NCBI GenBank assembly: GCA_004558205.1
Contig: SFDM01000041.1
Coordinates: forward strand, 1 to 50,184
Direction of reading: 5' to 3'
Origin: Pyramidobacter piscolens
Lineage (GTDB): Bacteria > Synergistota > Synergistia > Synergistales > Dethiosulfovibrionaceae
Length of the DNA stretch: 50,184 nucleotides
Below the pieces are notes generated by a model, which was not told the DNA's origin, made no database searches, and saw only the letters and a program-made list of their open reading frames with translations. Below, piece after piece: positions 16,037-24,071 of the stretch (the stretch's first letter is position 1; every line of letters starts with the position of its first letter). Made by a program: the position numbers and the translations under genes.

Positions 16037-17018
16037 GGTCTCTCTCCCCCTCCCTGATCTGGGGATCCACGACGCCGTAGATGACGTTCGCCGTCAGGTT
16101 GCCCGCGAAGACGAAGAGCACGCTGAACAGGGCGATGCCCATCAGCAGCGGCGCGTCGGCGTGAAGCCCCGCCTCGACGGCCGTATTGCCCAGGCCGGGA
16201 TAGGAAAAGACGCGCTCCGCCAGCACAGAACCGCCAAAAAGTTCGCTGACCGACGCGCACTGCAGCGTCACCGCCGGCAGCGCGATGTTGCGCAGCCCAT
16301 GGCGCCGCACAACCTGGCCAAGGCTTTCGCCGCGCGCGCGGGCAAAGAGCACGTATTCGCTCTCCATCACGTCGATCAATTTCTGCCGCGTGTGCAGGGC
16401 GATGTTTGCCACACCGGTGATACTCAGCGTCAGCGCGGGAAGCGCCAAATGGTGCAGCCGCTCCAGCAGCGTGGCCTCCGAAGCGACGCGCCCTATGGGA
16501 ATCGCCAGCCCAAGAGGGAACCAATGCAGCGCCACAGAGAAGATCACCAGCATCACCAGCCCGATCCAGAAGGTGGGCGTCGACGCCAGAATGAGGCTGA
16601 AGGTCCTGACGATCCTGTCGGTCCAGCTGTTCCTGTACATGGCGCTCCACACTCCCAGCGCCAGCCCCAGCACGCCCGAAAGGACCCATGCCGTGCCCAT
16701 CAGCAGCAGCGAGGCTTTAAAGCGCTCGCCCAGCACCTCCGAGACAGGGCAGTTATAGGTGATTGACCGCCCAAGGTCGCCCCGCAGGGCTTTGGCAGCC
16801 CAGAGGATATAACGTTCCACAGGCGGCTTGTCCAAGTCCCATTGAGCTTCGATCAGCGCCCTCTGTTCATCTGAAACGTTGACCTCCTTCAAAAAGGCGT
16901 CCACGGCGTTCATAGGTGAGGCCGTGACCAGGAAGAAGCTCAGCATGGAAGCCGACAGAAGCAGAAGCAGCATGCGCCCCAGGACGCCGGCAAAGTATTT
17001 CAGAAGCCCTCTCTTCAC
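16029..17018 (-). CDS. Nik/Dpp-type ABC importer permease (NikB-like)
   Basis: 329 residues. It starts with a membrane helix and a long periplasmic loop, then YILWAAKALRGDLGRSITYN, the DppB/NikB hallmark (GDLGxS). The EAA motif is ARARGESLGQVVRRHGLRN. About six membrane segments are visible. The start is 78 bases after the solute-binding-protein stop, a gap with a GC-rich inverted repeat (GCCCGCTGCGGCC and its partner near 17045-17090). That repeat could set differential expression of binding protein and permeases. Confidence 0.9.
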   Translation of the reverse strand: MKRGLLKYFAGVLGRMLLLLLSASMLSFFLVTASPMNAVDAFLKEVNVSDEQRALIEAQWDLDKPPVERYILWAAKALRGDLGRSITYNCPVSEVLGERFKASLLLMGTAWVLSGVLGLALGVWSAMYRNSWTDRIVRTFSLILASTPTFWIGLVMLVIFSVALHWFPLGLAIPIGRVASEATLLERLHHLALPALTLSITGVANIALHTRQKLIDVMESEYVLFARARGESLGQVVRRHGLRNIALPAVTLQCASVSELFGGSVLAERVFSYPGLGNTAVEAGLHADAPLLMGIALFSVLFVFAGNLTANVIYGVVDPQIREGERDHA

Positions 17019-17095
17019 AGATTCCTTTCTCCCTTCGATTTTCAGCGCCCGCTGCGGCCAGGAATTTTCTCTTTCCCGGCCGCAGCGGGCGGTTT

Positions 17096-18646
17096 TTATT
17101 CAGACCAATACCATTCGTTCAGATTTTCAAGCCCGGCGCCGCCCTGGTTTCTGACGGGGACTTTGCCCAACGAGGGAATCTGCAGGCCCTCGCGGACAAA
17201 ATAGACGTTCTGGGTCCGGCAGACGTACAGGAACGGCACGTCCTGGGCGGCCGTCTTTTCGGCCTCTTTCCAGAACCGGTCAGCTTCGGCCTGGTCTGTG
17301 GCCCTTAGAGCGGCGTCGATCAGCTCGTCTACCTTCGCGTTGGAGTAGGAAGCCGGATTGCCGATCACCCCGCGGTTTATCTGCGAAGAGTGATGATACA
17401 GATAAAAATCCGCCGGGCTGGGATAACCGATACTCCAGCAGGTCGGTATGGCGCGGGCGTGGCGGGCTTCAGCCCAAGGCGCGGACTTCACGGCGATGTC
17501 GATGCCCAGGGCTTTGGCGTTCTGGGCCAGGGCAACCATGGTATTGTAACGGCCCATGTCGTTGCTGCGGCCCGTGGCCACAAACCGGGCCTTCACCCCG
17601 TTTTTCTCGCGGACGCCGTCGCCGTCGATATCTTTCCAGCCAGCGTCCTCAAGGATTTTTTTCGCCTCTTCGACTCGATTGTCCTCAAAGGTCGTCCTAG
17701 AAGTCCAGGGCAGGTCGTCGCCGATCGAATAGGCCGGCTTGCCCATGCCGTTCAGCGCCTGTTCGACCAGCAGGCGGCGGTTGATGCCGATGTTCAGCGC
17801 TTTGCGGACGGCCGCGTCGCAAGTCACGCTGTTGCCCACCTTTTTGCCGTCGGGCCCTATCCCTTCAGGGATAACGGGGAGGTTCACCGCCAGAGAGTTG
17901 AGCACGTCGAGGGTAAGAAGTTTCATGCCTTTCACCTCGTTCAGGGCGAACTCCGGCTCCACGGCAACGAAGTCCAGCTGCCCCGATTGGGCCGCCGCCA
18001 GAGCCGTGTCGGCGTCCAGCTTGAAAATGGACACGCGGCGGAAGGGCGACTTGGGGCCGTAATAGTGGGGGTTGGGTTCCAGAATCATCTGCTGCCCTTT
18101 CTGAAAATCCAGTACACGCCAGGCCGCGGACCCCAGAGGGCGGTCGCCGTAGTTTTCCGTATAGGCGTGGGCGGGGACGATGCCGATGTAGGTCACGATA
18201 TGGGGAAAGATCGACCAGGGGCTGGAAAGAGTGAACTCCACAGTATAATCGTCAAGGACCTTCACACCCTCAAGCATGGTCAGGTCGGCAGCGGAAGCCC
18301 TGGATTTGGTCTTCTCGAAGGTAAAGGCCACGTCCTGAGCGGTCAGGGGATGGCCGTCGGCAAACTTGGCGTCCCTGCGAATCTCATAGGTGTATTTCAG
18401 GCCATCGGGACTGATGGCCTCGCTTACGGCCAAATCCTTTTCCAGCTTATTATCCTTGCCCACCTTCAGCAGGTGGCAGTGGAAAATATCAGGGGCCCAC
18501 ACGCCGTACCCCATGGTGGGATCGAACATCCCGGCCACAGCGTTGTCGCCTCCGGAGATCACGATCTCCTCTTTTGGCTTTGCCCACGCCATGCCGCAGG
18601 ACAGGATGGCGCCGCAAACCAGCGCCGCAATAACACTTCTTTTCAT
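17096..18646 (-). CDS. Nik/Dpp-family solute-binding protein, B12-regulated (candidate cobalt import)
   Basis: 516 residues from the chosen ATG. A clear signal peptide (MKRSVIAALVCGAILSCG, then MAWA) is followed by a mature start at about KPKEE. The fold is the DppA/OppA/NikA class: IRRDAKFADGHPLTAQDVAFT and KALNIGINRRLLVEQAL are standard segments. An ATG seven codons upstream (18664) is inside the ribosome site GGAGG, so 18646 is preferred. The gene follows a cobalamin riboswitch and terminator. Established practice links this regulation to cobalt or corrinoid uptake; nickel or peptides cannot be excluded from sequence alone. Confidence 0.87.
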   Translation of the reverse strand: MKRSVIAALVCGAILSCGMAWAKPKEEIVISGGDNAVAGMFDPTMGYGVWAPDIFHCHLLKVGKDNKLEKDLAVSEAISPDGLKYTYEIRRDAKFADGHPLTAQDVAFTFEKTKSRASAADLTMLEGVKVLDDYTVEFTLSSPWSIFPHIVTYIGIVPAHAYTENYGDRPLGSAAWRVLDFQKGQQMILEPNPHYYGPKSPFRRVSIFKLDADTALAAAQSGQLDFVAVEPEFALNEVKGMKLLTLDVLNSLAVNLPVIPEGIGPDGKKVGNSVTCDAAVRKALNIGINRRLLVEQALNGMGKPAYSIGDDLPWTSRTTFEDNRVEEAKKILEDAGWKDIDGDGVREKNGVKARFVATGRSNDMGRYNTMVALAQNAKALGIDIAVKSAPWAEARHARAIPTCWSIGYPSPADFYLYHHSSQINRGVIGNPASYSNAKVDELIDAALRATDQAEADRFWKEAEKTAAQDVPFLYVCRTQNVYFVREGLQIPSLGKVPVRNQGGAGLENLNEWYWSE

Positions 18647-18772
18647 CTTTTCACGCCTCCACACAACACAAAAACAATGCGCGACACCGCGCCCTTTACG
18701 CCGATTCTTCCCCTTTTGAAGGAGATGAATTTCCGCCGTGCGCGCGCCGGTTTGCCGTTAGTTCCGAATAAA

Positions 18773-18814
18773 TAAAAAATGCGCCGGCTTCCCAACGAAG
18801 GGAAACCGGCGCAT
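18773..18814 (-). terminator. Riboswitch-controlled intrinsic terminator
   Basis: On the minus strand ATGCGCCGG (18814-18806) pairs with CCGGCGCAT (18787-18779), extended inward by a TTCCC/GGGAA pairing, and is followed by TTTTTTA. Between it and the aptamer lies another perfect stem, AGCGTTCGC (18833-18841) with GCGAACGCT (18854-18862), which may take part in switching. It lies 130 bases before the binding-protein start. Confidence 0.85.
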
Positions 18815-18869
18815 CCGTTTTTATGCGCGCAGAGCGTTCGCCCTTTGCGGTCAGCGAACGCTTCTCGAA

Positions 18870-19085
18870 AATGTGTAAGTCTCCTGACTCGCGATCCCGA
18901 AGATAAAAACCTTCTGCGTCCACATCTGCCTTCCCATGGCTGCCCACAGTGACGGACTTTCGTCCCCGCGCCCAAAGGGCGCTTCGATATGGCCTCACGC
19001 TTACAGTGCCGGCTGCGCGGGGATTTGCACCCCATTCCATCTACACCGTCTCCTCGCCTTCGCAGAGGGGAAACGATGACACTTT
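18870..19085 (-). promoter_or_regulatory. Cobalamin riboswitch (1) of the Nik/Dpp-type importer operon
   Basis: Minus-strand blocks in order: GGGGTGCAAATCCCC, GCAGCCGGCACTGTAAGC, a variable hairpin, GTCCGTCACTGTGGGC, GGGAAGGC and GAGTCAGGAGAC. These are the conserved B12-box and core elements of the AdoCbl-type aptamer. The matching terminator downstream implies that B12 shuts off the importer by early termination. Confidence 0.95.
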
Positions 19086-19104
19086 TTCATTGACTTATAA
19101 CATG

Positions 19105-19133
19105 AGTATAGAATGGCTTTCAGAAAAAGTCAA
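19105..19133 (-). promoter_or_regulatory. Promoter of the riboswitch-controlled importer operon
   Basis: On the minus strand TTGACT (19133-19128), a 17-base spacer and TATACT (19110-19105). The start would fall near 19098, about 13 bases before the riboswitch core region. Confidence 0.8.
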
Positions 19134-19219
19134 TCTATTCTTAAATCATTACAAAATAATAATATTTCACTTCTCTTTCATAGTCAAAAAAACAGGCGAA
19201 CGAAGTTCCTCACCGGTGC

Positions 19220-20251
19220 CTAGAATTCCCGAAGAGAACTCTTCCTCCGATAGAGCAGCCAAAAGAAGAACGACGCTCCCAGCAGCCCTGTCAGAATGCT
19301 CAGAGGCAGTTCCGCCCCCGTCAGAGAGCGGGCGATCGTGTCGACGATCAGCAGGAACCCCGCGCCGAGAAGCGCCGCCATCGGCATGAGCTTCAGGTTA
19401 TCCACGCCGACCAGAAGGCGCCCCAGGTGGGGTATGACCAGCCCGATCCAGCCCACGGTCCCGCCGATGCATACGCTGCAGGCCGTCAAAAGGGTAGCGC
19501 ACAGGATCACTCCTGCGCGCAGCTTCTTCACGGGGAGCCCCAGGGACCGTGCCTCGGCCTCCCCCAGGGAGAGCACGTTGATCCGCCAGCGGAGAGACAG
19601 CAAAACACCCGCGGAGAGGATCATCAGAACGGCCGTGTTCCTCACGTCCCGCGGAAGGACCTTGGCGATGCTTCCCAGCTGCCAGTAGGTGATTTCCACC
19701 AGATGGGTCTCGGGGTTGGCCAGGTATTTGACCAGCCCGATCAGCGAGTTGAGCACGCCAGTCACGATAATTCCGCCCAGCAGCAGGACCATGGGGCCTT
19801 CGCGGCGAAGCCTTTTTGGGATCGAAGCGGTCACCGCCACCGCGGCCAGCCCGCCCGCGAAAGCACTGAGCTGTACCGCCAGCGCGCCGCCCTCCAGAAG
19901 GATCGCCAGCGACGCGCCGACGCAGGCACCCGAAGAGACCCCGAGCAGGTCGGGCGCCACCAGAGGGTTTCTGAAGACCGCCTGATAGGCCGAACCCGAG
20001 AGCGCCAGAGCGCCGCCGATCATCAGGGCGGCGGCCACGCGCGGCAGCCTGAGCGAAAGCACCACGTTCATGGCGTTGGACGGGATTTCTCGTGCAGGAA
20101 GGAACCACGAGAACAGAGCCCCCATCACATCCCAGGGGGGAATCCAATAGCGCCCAAGGCAGAGCGCCAACACCGAAAGCCCGGCTACGCAGGACGCCGT
20201 CCACAGCAAGGGCCTTTTTTTTATGATCCGCCTCATTTTCTCCAAGGTCAT
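19220..20251 (-). CDS. FecCD/BtuC-family ABC permease (downstream copy)
   Basis: 343 residues with the many hydrophobic segments expected of a ten-helix FecCD permease. Family motifs are LRLPRVAAALMIGGALALSG, FRNPLVAPDLLGVSSGACVG and GTVGWIGLVIPHLGRLLVG. It is very similar in motif wording to the permease at 25698-26741, which suggests duplication. Its ATG overlaps the restored stop of the binding-protein copy at 20248 (ATGA), the ordinary arrangement of a binding-protein/permease pair. Unlike its reading partner it is intact. No ATPase gene follows, so it presumably uses the one at 24916-25701. Confidence 0.9.
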   Translation of the reverse strand: MTLEKMRRIIKKRPLLWTASCVAGLSVLALCLGRYWIPPWDVMGALFSWFLPAREIPSNAMNVVLSLRLPRVAAALMIGGALALSGSAYQAVFRNPLVAPDLLGVSSGACVGASLAILLEGGALAVQLSAFAGGLAAVAVTASIPKRLRREGPMVLLLGGIIVTGVLNSLIGLVKYLANPETHLVEITYWQLGSIAKVLPRDVRNTAVLMILSAGVLLSLRWRINVLSLGEAEARSLGLPVKKLRAGVILCATLLTACSVCIGGTVGWIGLVIPHLGRLLVGVDNLKLMPMAALLGAGFLLIVDTIARSLTGAELPLSILTGLLGASFFFWLLYRRKSSLREF

Positions 20252-21163
20252 TCAATAGGCCCGTTCAAAGATTCATGCATGATGGCCTTCACATCGCCGT
20301 CGGTCAGGGCGATGTTGAAATAGGCCCTGTAAAAGTCCTTCAGTTCCTGGGCAAAGCTGTAATTCACCGCCTCGGGATGCTGGATCTTCGCGGTCGTCAA
20401 AACGGGACAAGTAGATAATTTCAGGGTCCCAGGCCAAAACCTGTTCCATATTCAGATCCACCCACTGTTTGTCCACAACGCCGGCAAGGTTGTAAGCGCC
20501 CGTCAGCTGCAGAAGGTATTGATTGATGTTCCGCGCGCCGGCGGCTTTAAGCTGGGCTCCCTGCATAAACAGGACCCGCGGCCGCTGGGACTGGTCAAGT
20601 TTTGTCGAGAAATCCCGAAAGAAGCTTTCAGTCTTTTGGTGGTAATCGATCATATCCTGGGCCAGATCCTCGCGCCCCAGGACGGCTCCCACCACGGCGA
20701 AATTATCGCACAGCATTTTGAGGTCCGTGGCGTACCGCAGCATCACCGACGCGATGCCCACAGCCTTCAGTTTTTGAGCGTCTGCCTCTTGGTTGTTCCA
20801 AAGGAAGACCACGTCGGGCTTGAGGTTCATCATCTCTTCCACGTTGACGGTAAAGTTCGAGGCGATCTCCGACGTGGAGATATTGCTGAACGCGGGATCC
20901 AGATGGGGAAGATAGCATTCGTAATACTGGGCCATGCTCACAGGGTTGATGGAGACCAAACGCCTGGAACTGCCTCCATCCAATCCCCAGAGAACGGAGG
21001 CCCAGGGCATGGGTGCCACCGCCATACGCTCAATCTTATTAGGTATTTCCACCACGTTGCCCATCACGTCGGTCACCGTTTTCGACTGAACCGTTTCAAT
21101 TGAAGAAAGCACTAGGCTCAAGGCAAAAATGCCCGTGCAGGCTGATTGACATAGTTTTTTCAT
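20248..21163 (-). pseudogene. Periplasmic binding protein, copy 1, broken by internal out-of-frame deletion
   Basis: It starts with a signal peptide (MKKLCQSACTGIFALSLVLS) and is a FepB/BtuF-like binding protein (KTVTDVMGNVVEIPNKIERM, LKPDVVFLWNNQEADAQKL) up to about residue 257 (SRFDD). There the frame breaks. The last 145 bases in another frame read AKIQHPEAVNYSFAQELKDF and then YRAYFNIALTDGDVKAIM to a TGA at 20248-20250, clearly the proper C-terminus. About 50-60 residues of the normal middle are missing (estimate from family length). In the broken frame translation ends at 20273. It is a tandem paralogue of the copy at 21389-22371, and both share the same right-hand junction. It could be real decay, recombination or an assembly fault. 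Confidence 0.8.
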
Positions 21164-21242
21164 AGAAATGGATTCCTTTCTTTTCCGTAAACTAAGTTAT
21201 TAAAAATCATACTAAAGCCCATCTTTCATGCGATTGTTCCCC

Positions 21243-21274
21243 AAAAAACCTCCACAGAAGTACCTCTGAAGGGG
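21243..21274 (-). terminator. Possible terminator between the two binding-protein copies
   Basis: On the minus strand CCTTCA pairs with TGGAGG around a GAGGTACTTC hairpin, and TTTTTTGG follows. The structure is imperfect. If it works, it would separate copy 1 and the last permease from the upstream operon. Confidence 0.35.
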
Positions 21275-21290
21275 CAAATCCAAGAGAACC

Positions 21291-21392
21291 TCAGGACAAA
21301 GCACCAACGCCGAAAAAAAGCCCGGCTTGGCAGGAGATCGCCTCATAACAGTATTTTTTCTCCCTTACCCTCTTGAATTTACCCAAGGTCAT
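21291..21392 (-). pseudogene. 5' remnant of a duplicated FecCD permease gene
   Basis: Directly after copy 2, with the same ATGA overlap, the minus strand reads MTLGKFKRVREKK, later SCQAGL, and stops after 33 codons. The intact permease at 20251 begins MTLEKMRRIIKKR with SCVAGL at the same spacing, and DNA such as AGCCGGGCTTT is shared. This is the start of a second permease gene from the same duplicated unit, with everything after about 34 codons lost. Confidence 0.6.
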
Positions 21393-22371
21393 TCAATGGG
21401 CCCGTTCAAAGATTCATGCATGATGGCCTTCACGTCGCCGTCGGTCAGGGCGATGTTGAAATAGGCCCTGTAAAAGTCCTTCAGTTCCTGGGCAAAGCTG
21501 TAATTCACCGCCTCGGGATGCTGGATCTTCGCGTGACCGCCGACACGTTCCCCCAGAACTGCCCCGGGATTTTGTCCTCATAGAGGTCCTGGGGCGTCAG
21601 CTCGTCAAAGCAGGACAGGTAGATGATCTCCGGATCCCAGGCCAGGATCTGTTCCATATTCAGTTCCACCCACTGTTTGTCCATGGCGCCGGCAAGGTTC
21701 CGCGCCCCCGTCAGCTGCAGAAGATATTGATTAATGTTCCGCGCGCCGGCGGCCTTCATCTGCGCGCCCTGCATGAACAGGACCCGCGGCTGCTTGCACG
21801 GGTCAAGCTTCGACGAAAAATCCTGAAAAAAACGTTCCGTCGCTTGGTGGTAACCGATCATGTTCTGGGCCAGTTCTTCCTGTCCAAGGACAGCGCCCAC
21901 CAGGGCGAAATTGTCGCACAGCATTTTGAGGTCCGTGGCGTACCGCAGCATCACCCATGCGATGCCCACGGCTTTCAGTTTCTGGGCGTCGGCCTGTTGG
22001 TTGTTCCAGAGGAAGATCACGTCGGGTTTGAGGTTCATGATCTCCTCCACGTTGACGGTGAAGTTCGGGGCGATCTCCGACGTGGAGATCTTTGCGAAGG
22101 ACGGGTCCAGATGGGGAAGGTAGCTTCGATAATACTGAGCCATGCTCTTGGGGTTGATGGAAACCAGACGCTTGGAACTGCCTCCGTCCAATCCCCAGAG
22201 GACGGAAGCCCAGGGCATGGCGGTCACCGCCGCGCGTTCTATCCGATCGGGTATTTCCGCCACGTTACCCACCACGTCGGTTACCGTTTTCGACTGAGCC
22301 GTCCCGATTGAAGAAAGAGCCAGCCCCAAAGCCAGAATGCCGGCGCAGGCTGATTGACATAGTTTTTTCAT
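21389..22371 (-). pseudogene. Periplasmic binding protein, copy 2, broken by internal out-of-frame deletion
   Basis: It begins MKKLCQSACAGILALGLALS (signal peptide) and is closely similar to copy 1 over about 250 residues, with scattered substitutions. It keeps 22 more residues (LTPQDLYEDKIPGQFWGNVS) before breaking at about residue 279. The final 145 bases differ from copy 1 at only two positions and resume the true C-terminus in another frame, to a TGA at 21389-21391. In the broken frame translation ends near 21505. An upstream in-frame ATG at 22413 is rejected: AAAGGAA precedes 22371, which matches the copy 1 start exactly. It lies 39 bases after the nitrogenase-like gene. Confidence 0.8.
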
Positions 22372-22409
22372 AGAAATGGGTTCCTTTCTTTTCTGTAAGT
22401 TATTCAAGA

Positions 22410-24071
22410 TCACGACAAAAGACCTCTTTTACATAGCTGCTCCCGAAGGTACTCAAGAAAGGCGTCCCCGAAAAGGGGAACCTCTTTTTGAGGCGAAACG
22501 CCGCCGCTCACGTCCAGATCGGGCACGGGGATCAGGGCGCGCGCTTTTTCCGGGGGCAGCGCGCCGCCGTAAAGCCCGTCGCCCAGCAGAATCAGGGCCT
22601 TCAGAGCCAGCCCGTTCAGTTCCTCCGCGCCGGAAAAGAAGCTCAGCGCTTCGCCGGAGAAGGCGTCTTGCGCGTAAAGCCGCCGCGTTTCCAGGTCGGG
22701 CGCGTAGGACGCCAGGGTCACCTCCGCAGCGCCGAAATCCTCTCTGACGCAGCGTCCCAGAGCTCGGGCCTGAAGAGGCGGGGCGATGATCAGCACTGAT
22801 TTCCCTTCGAGCTCTGCCGGTCCCCTTTCGCTGCCGCCAACGGATATTTCCAGAGGCCGCCTCAAAAGGCGCGACAGGCTCTCCCTCCAAGCCTTTGAAC
22901 CTTTGGAACCTACGGGCAGTCCGGCCAAAAAGGGAGTCCCGGTTCTTTTTTCAAGCTCCTGCGCGGCCTCAAGCCCTTCGGCCTCGAGAACCCAGTTGAC
23001 CGCCGCGCCGCCGTCGCTCCAACGTCCCTCTTCATCGGGATGAAAAAAACTCAGTTCGGCCCCCAATTCTCGAAGCCAGCTTTGGGCCTGGCAGAAATCC
23101 GAGGATCGCTCCAAAAGGCGCTCAGGCAGGCCCAAAACGTTCACCACACGCTTCTCCGCGCTTTTTGCCGCAGGGCGAAAGCGGCTCAGGGCGGCCAAGC
23201 AGAGTTTTGCGTACCCCACGGGAGCCGAAGAAAAACCGTCGCTTTCCACGGAAAAAGCCTCAAGGCCGCGCGCCCGCGCCTGGCTTTCCATCCGCGAAAA
23301 GTCGACGCCCGTGATTGCCGGAACCGGAGTGCCAACGAAAAACGCCGCCCTCTTTCTCTCGACGGCGCAGCGCTGTGCCGCCGATTGGGCCATTCCGTCG
23401 CCGCAGCCTTCCGCAGCCTGAAGGTCGTTCCACTTCGTCAGCCAGAACCGCGGATCCTCAAAGCCGTCGACGGCGGTCACGCAGCTTGAGCAGCCTCCCG
23501 GCGTGCAGAGCAGCGTGAAAAGCGGTGCGTCCCGCAGAGCTCTGCAGACGCCGCTGTAATCCGACGCCAAAGGCGGCAGAAGAGGCGCCGCCTCCGCCTG
23601 AACCGCTTCCAGCGCGGTCGGCGGAAGCCCGTCGATCTCCGAGAGGATCTCCGCCAGACGTTCCGCCGGTTTCACTTTCCGTTTCTGCAGCGGCCCCCTC
23701 CGGAAAACGAAGACCGGCACGGGCAGCGGCCCCATCCGGCTGACCGTTTCTTCATAATCCGCGCCGGCCAGCAGGTCTGCACAGGAGACGTAAAGGATCA
23801 CGGCGCGAATGCCGGGCATCGCGGCTGCCTGGCGGAGGCTCGTTTCAACCTTTTCGTAATCTCCGAGAGCGTAATCGCCCCTGCTCAGAGGGCAGAGCTT
23901 CAGCCTGTAAAGCCGCCCGGCCCTGCAAGCCCGAAAATAGAGGACGCGCAGGCAGGCGGCAGGCCCCACGCCAACCACGGCGACGTCGTCGCGCCCGAAA
24001 AGGCCGGCCGACGTGACCGTCGATAAATTCTCCCGCCCAGCCGCCTCGATGGAAACCTCCAGGGACGTCAC
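22410..24071 (-). CDS. Nitrogenase component 1-like protein (NifD/NifK superfamily), two cysteine blocks in one chain
   Basis: 553 residues from a GTG that overlaps the nifH-like stop. Block A has GVGPAACL (C40), a later C60 and LYVSCADLLAGADYEE (C97), the GPxxC ... SC...GxD pattern that holds the metal cluster in nitrogenase-like proteins. Block B repeats the pattern: CTPGGCSSC (C189, C194, C197), EGCGDGMAQS (C223) and FFVGTPVPAITGVDF. After about residue 300 the chain continues as alpha/beta domains typical of NifK-like subunits. Nitrogenase-like enzymes normally use two separate subunits (NifDK, BchNB, CfbD dimer); a single 553-residue chain with both blocks is unusual. The neighbours (NifH-like ATPase, BtuFCD-like importer, cobalamin riboswitch) suggest reduction of an imported tetrapyrrole or corrinoid (inference). 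No nif cofactor genes are present, so dinitrogen fixation is unlikely. Confidence 0.75.
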   Translation of the reverse strand: MTSLEVSIEAAGRENLSTVTSAGLFGRDDVAVVGVGPAACLRVLYFRACRAGRLYRLKLCPLSRGDYALGDYEKVETSLRQAAAMPGIRAVILYVSCADLLAGADYEETVSRMGPLPVPVFVFRRGPLQKRKVKPAERLAEILSEIDGLPPTALEAVQAEAAPLLPPLASDYSGVCRALRDAPLFTLLCTPGGCSSCVTAVDGFEDPRFWLTKWNDLQAAEGCGDGMAQSAAQRCAVERKRAAFFVGTPVPAITGVDFSRMESQARARGLEAFSVESDGFSSAPVGYAKLCLAALSRFRPAAKSAEKRVVNVLGLPERLLERSSDFCQAQSWLRELGAELSFFHPDEEGRWSDGGAAVNWVLEAEGLEAAQELEKRTGTPFLAGLPVGSKGSKAWRESLSRLLRRPLEISVGGSERGPAELEGKSVLIIAPPLQARALGRCVREDFGAAEVTLASYAPDLETRRLYAQDAFSGEALSFFSGAEELNGLALKALILLGDGLYGGALPPEKARALIPVPDLDVSGGVSPQKEVPLFGDAFLEYLREQLCKRGLLS

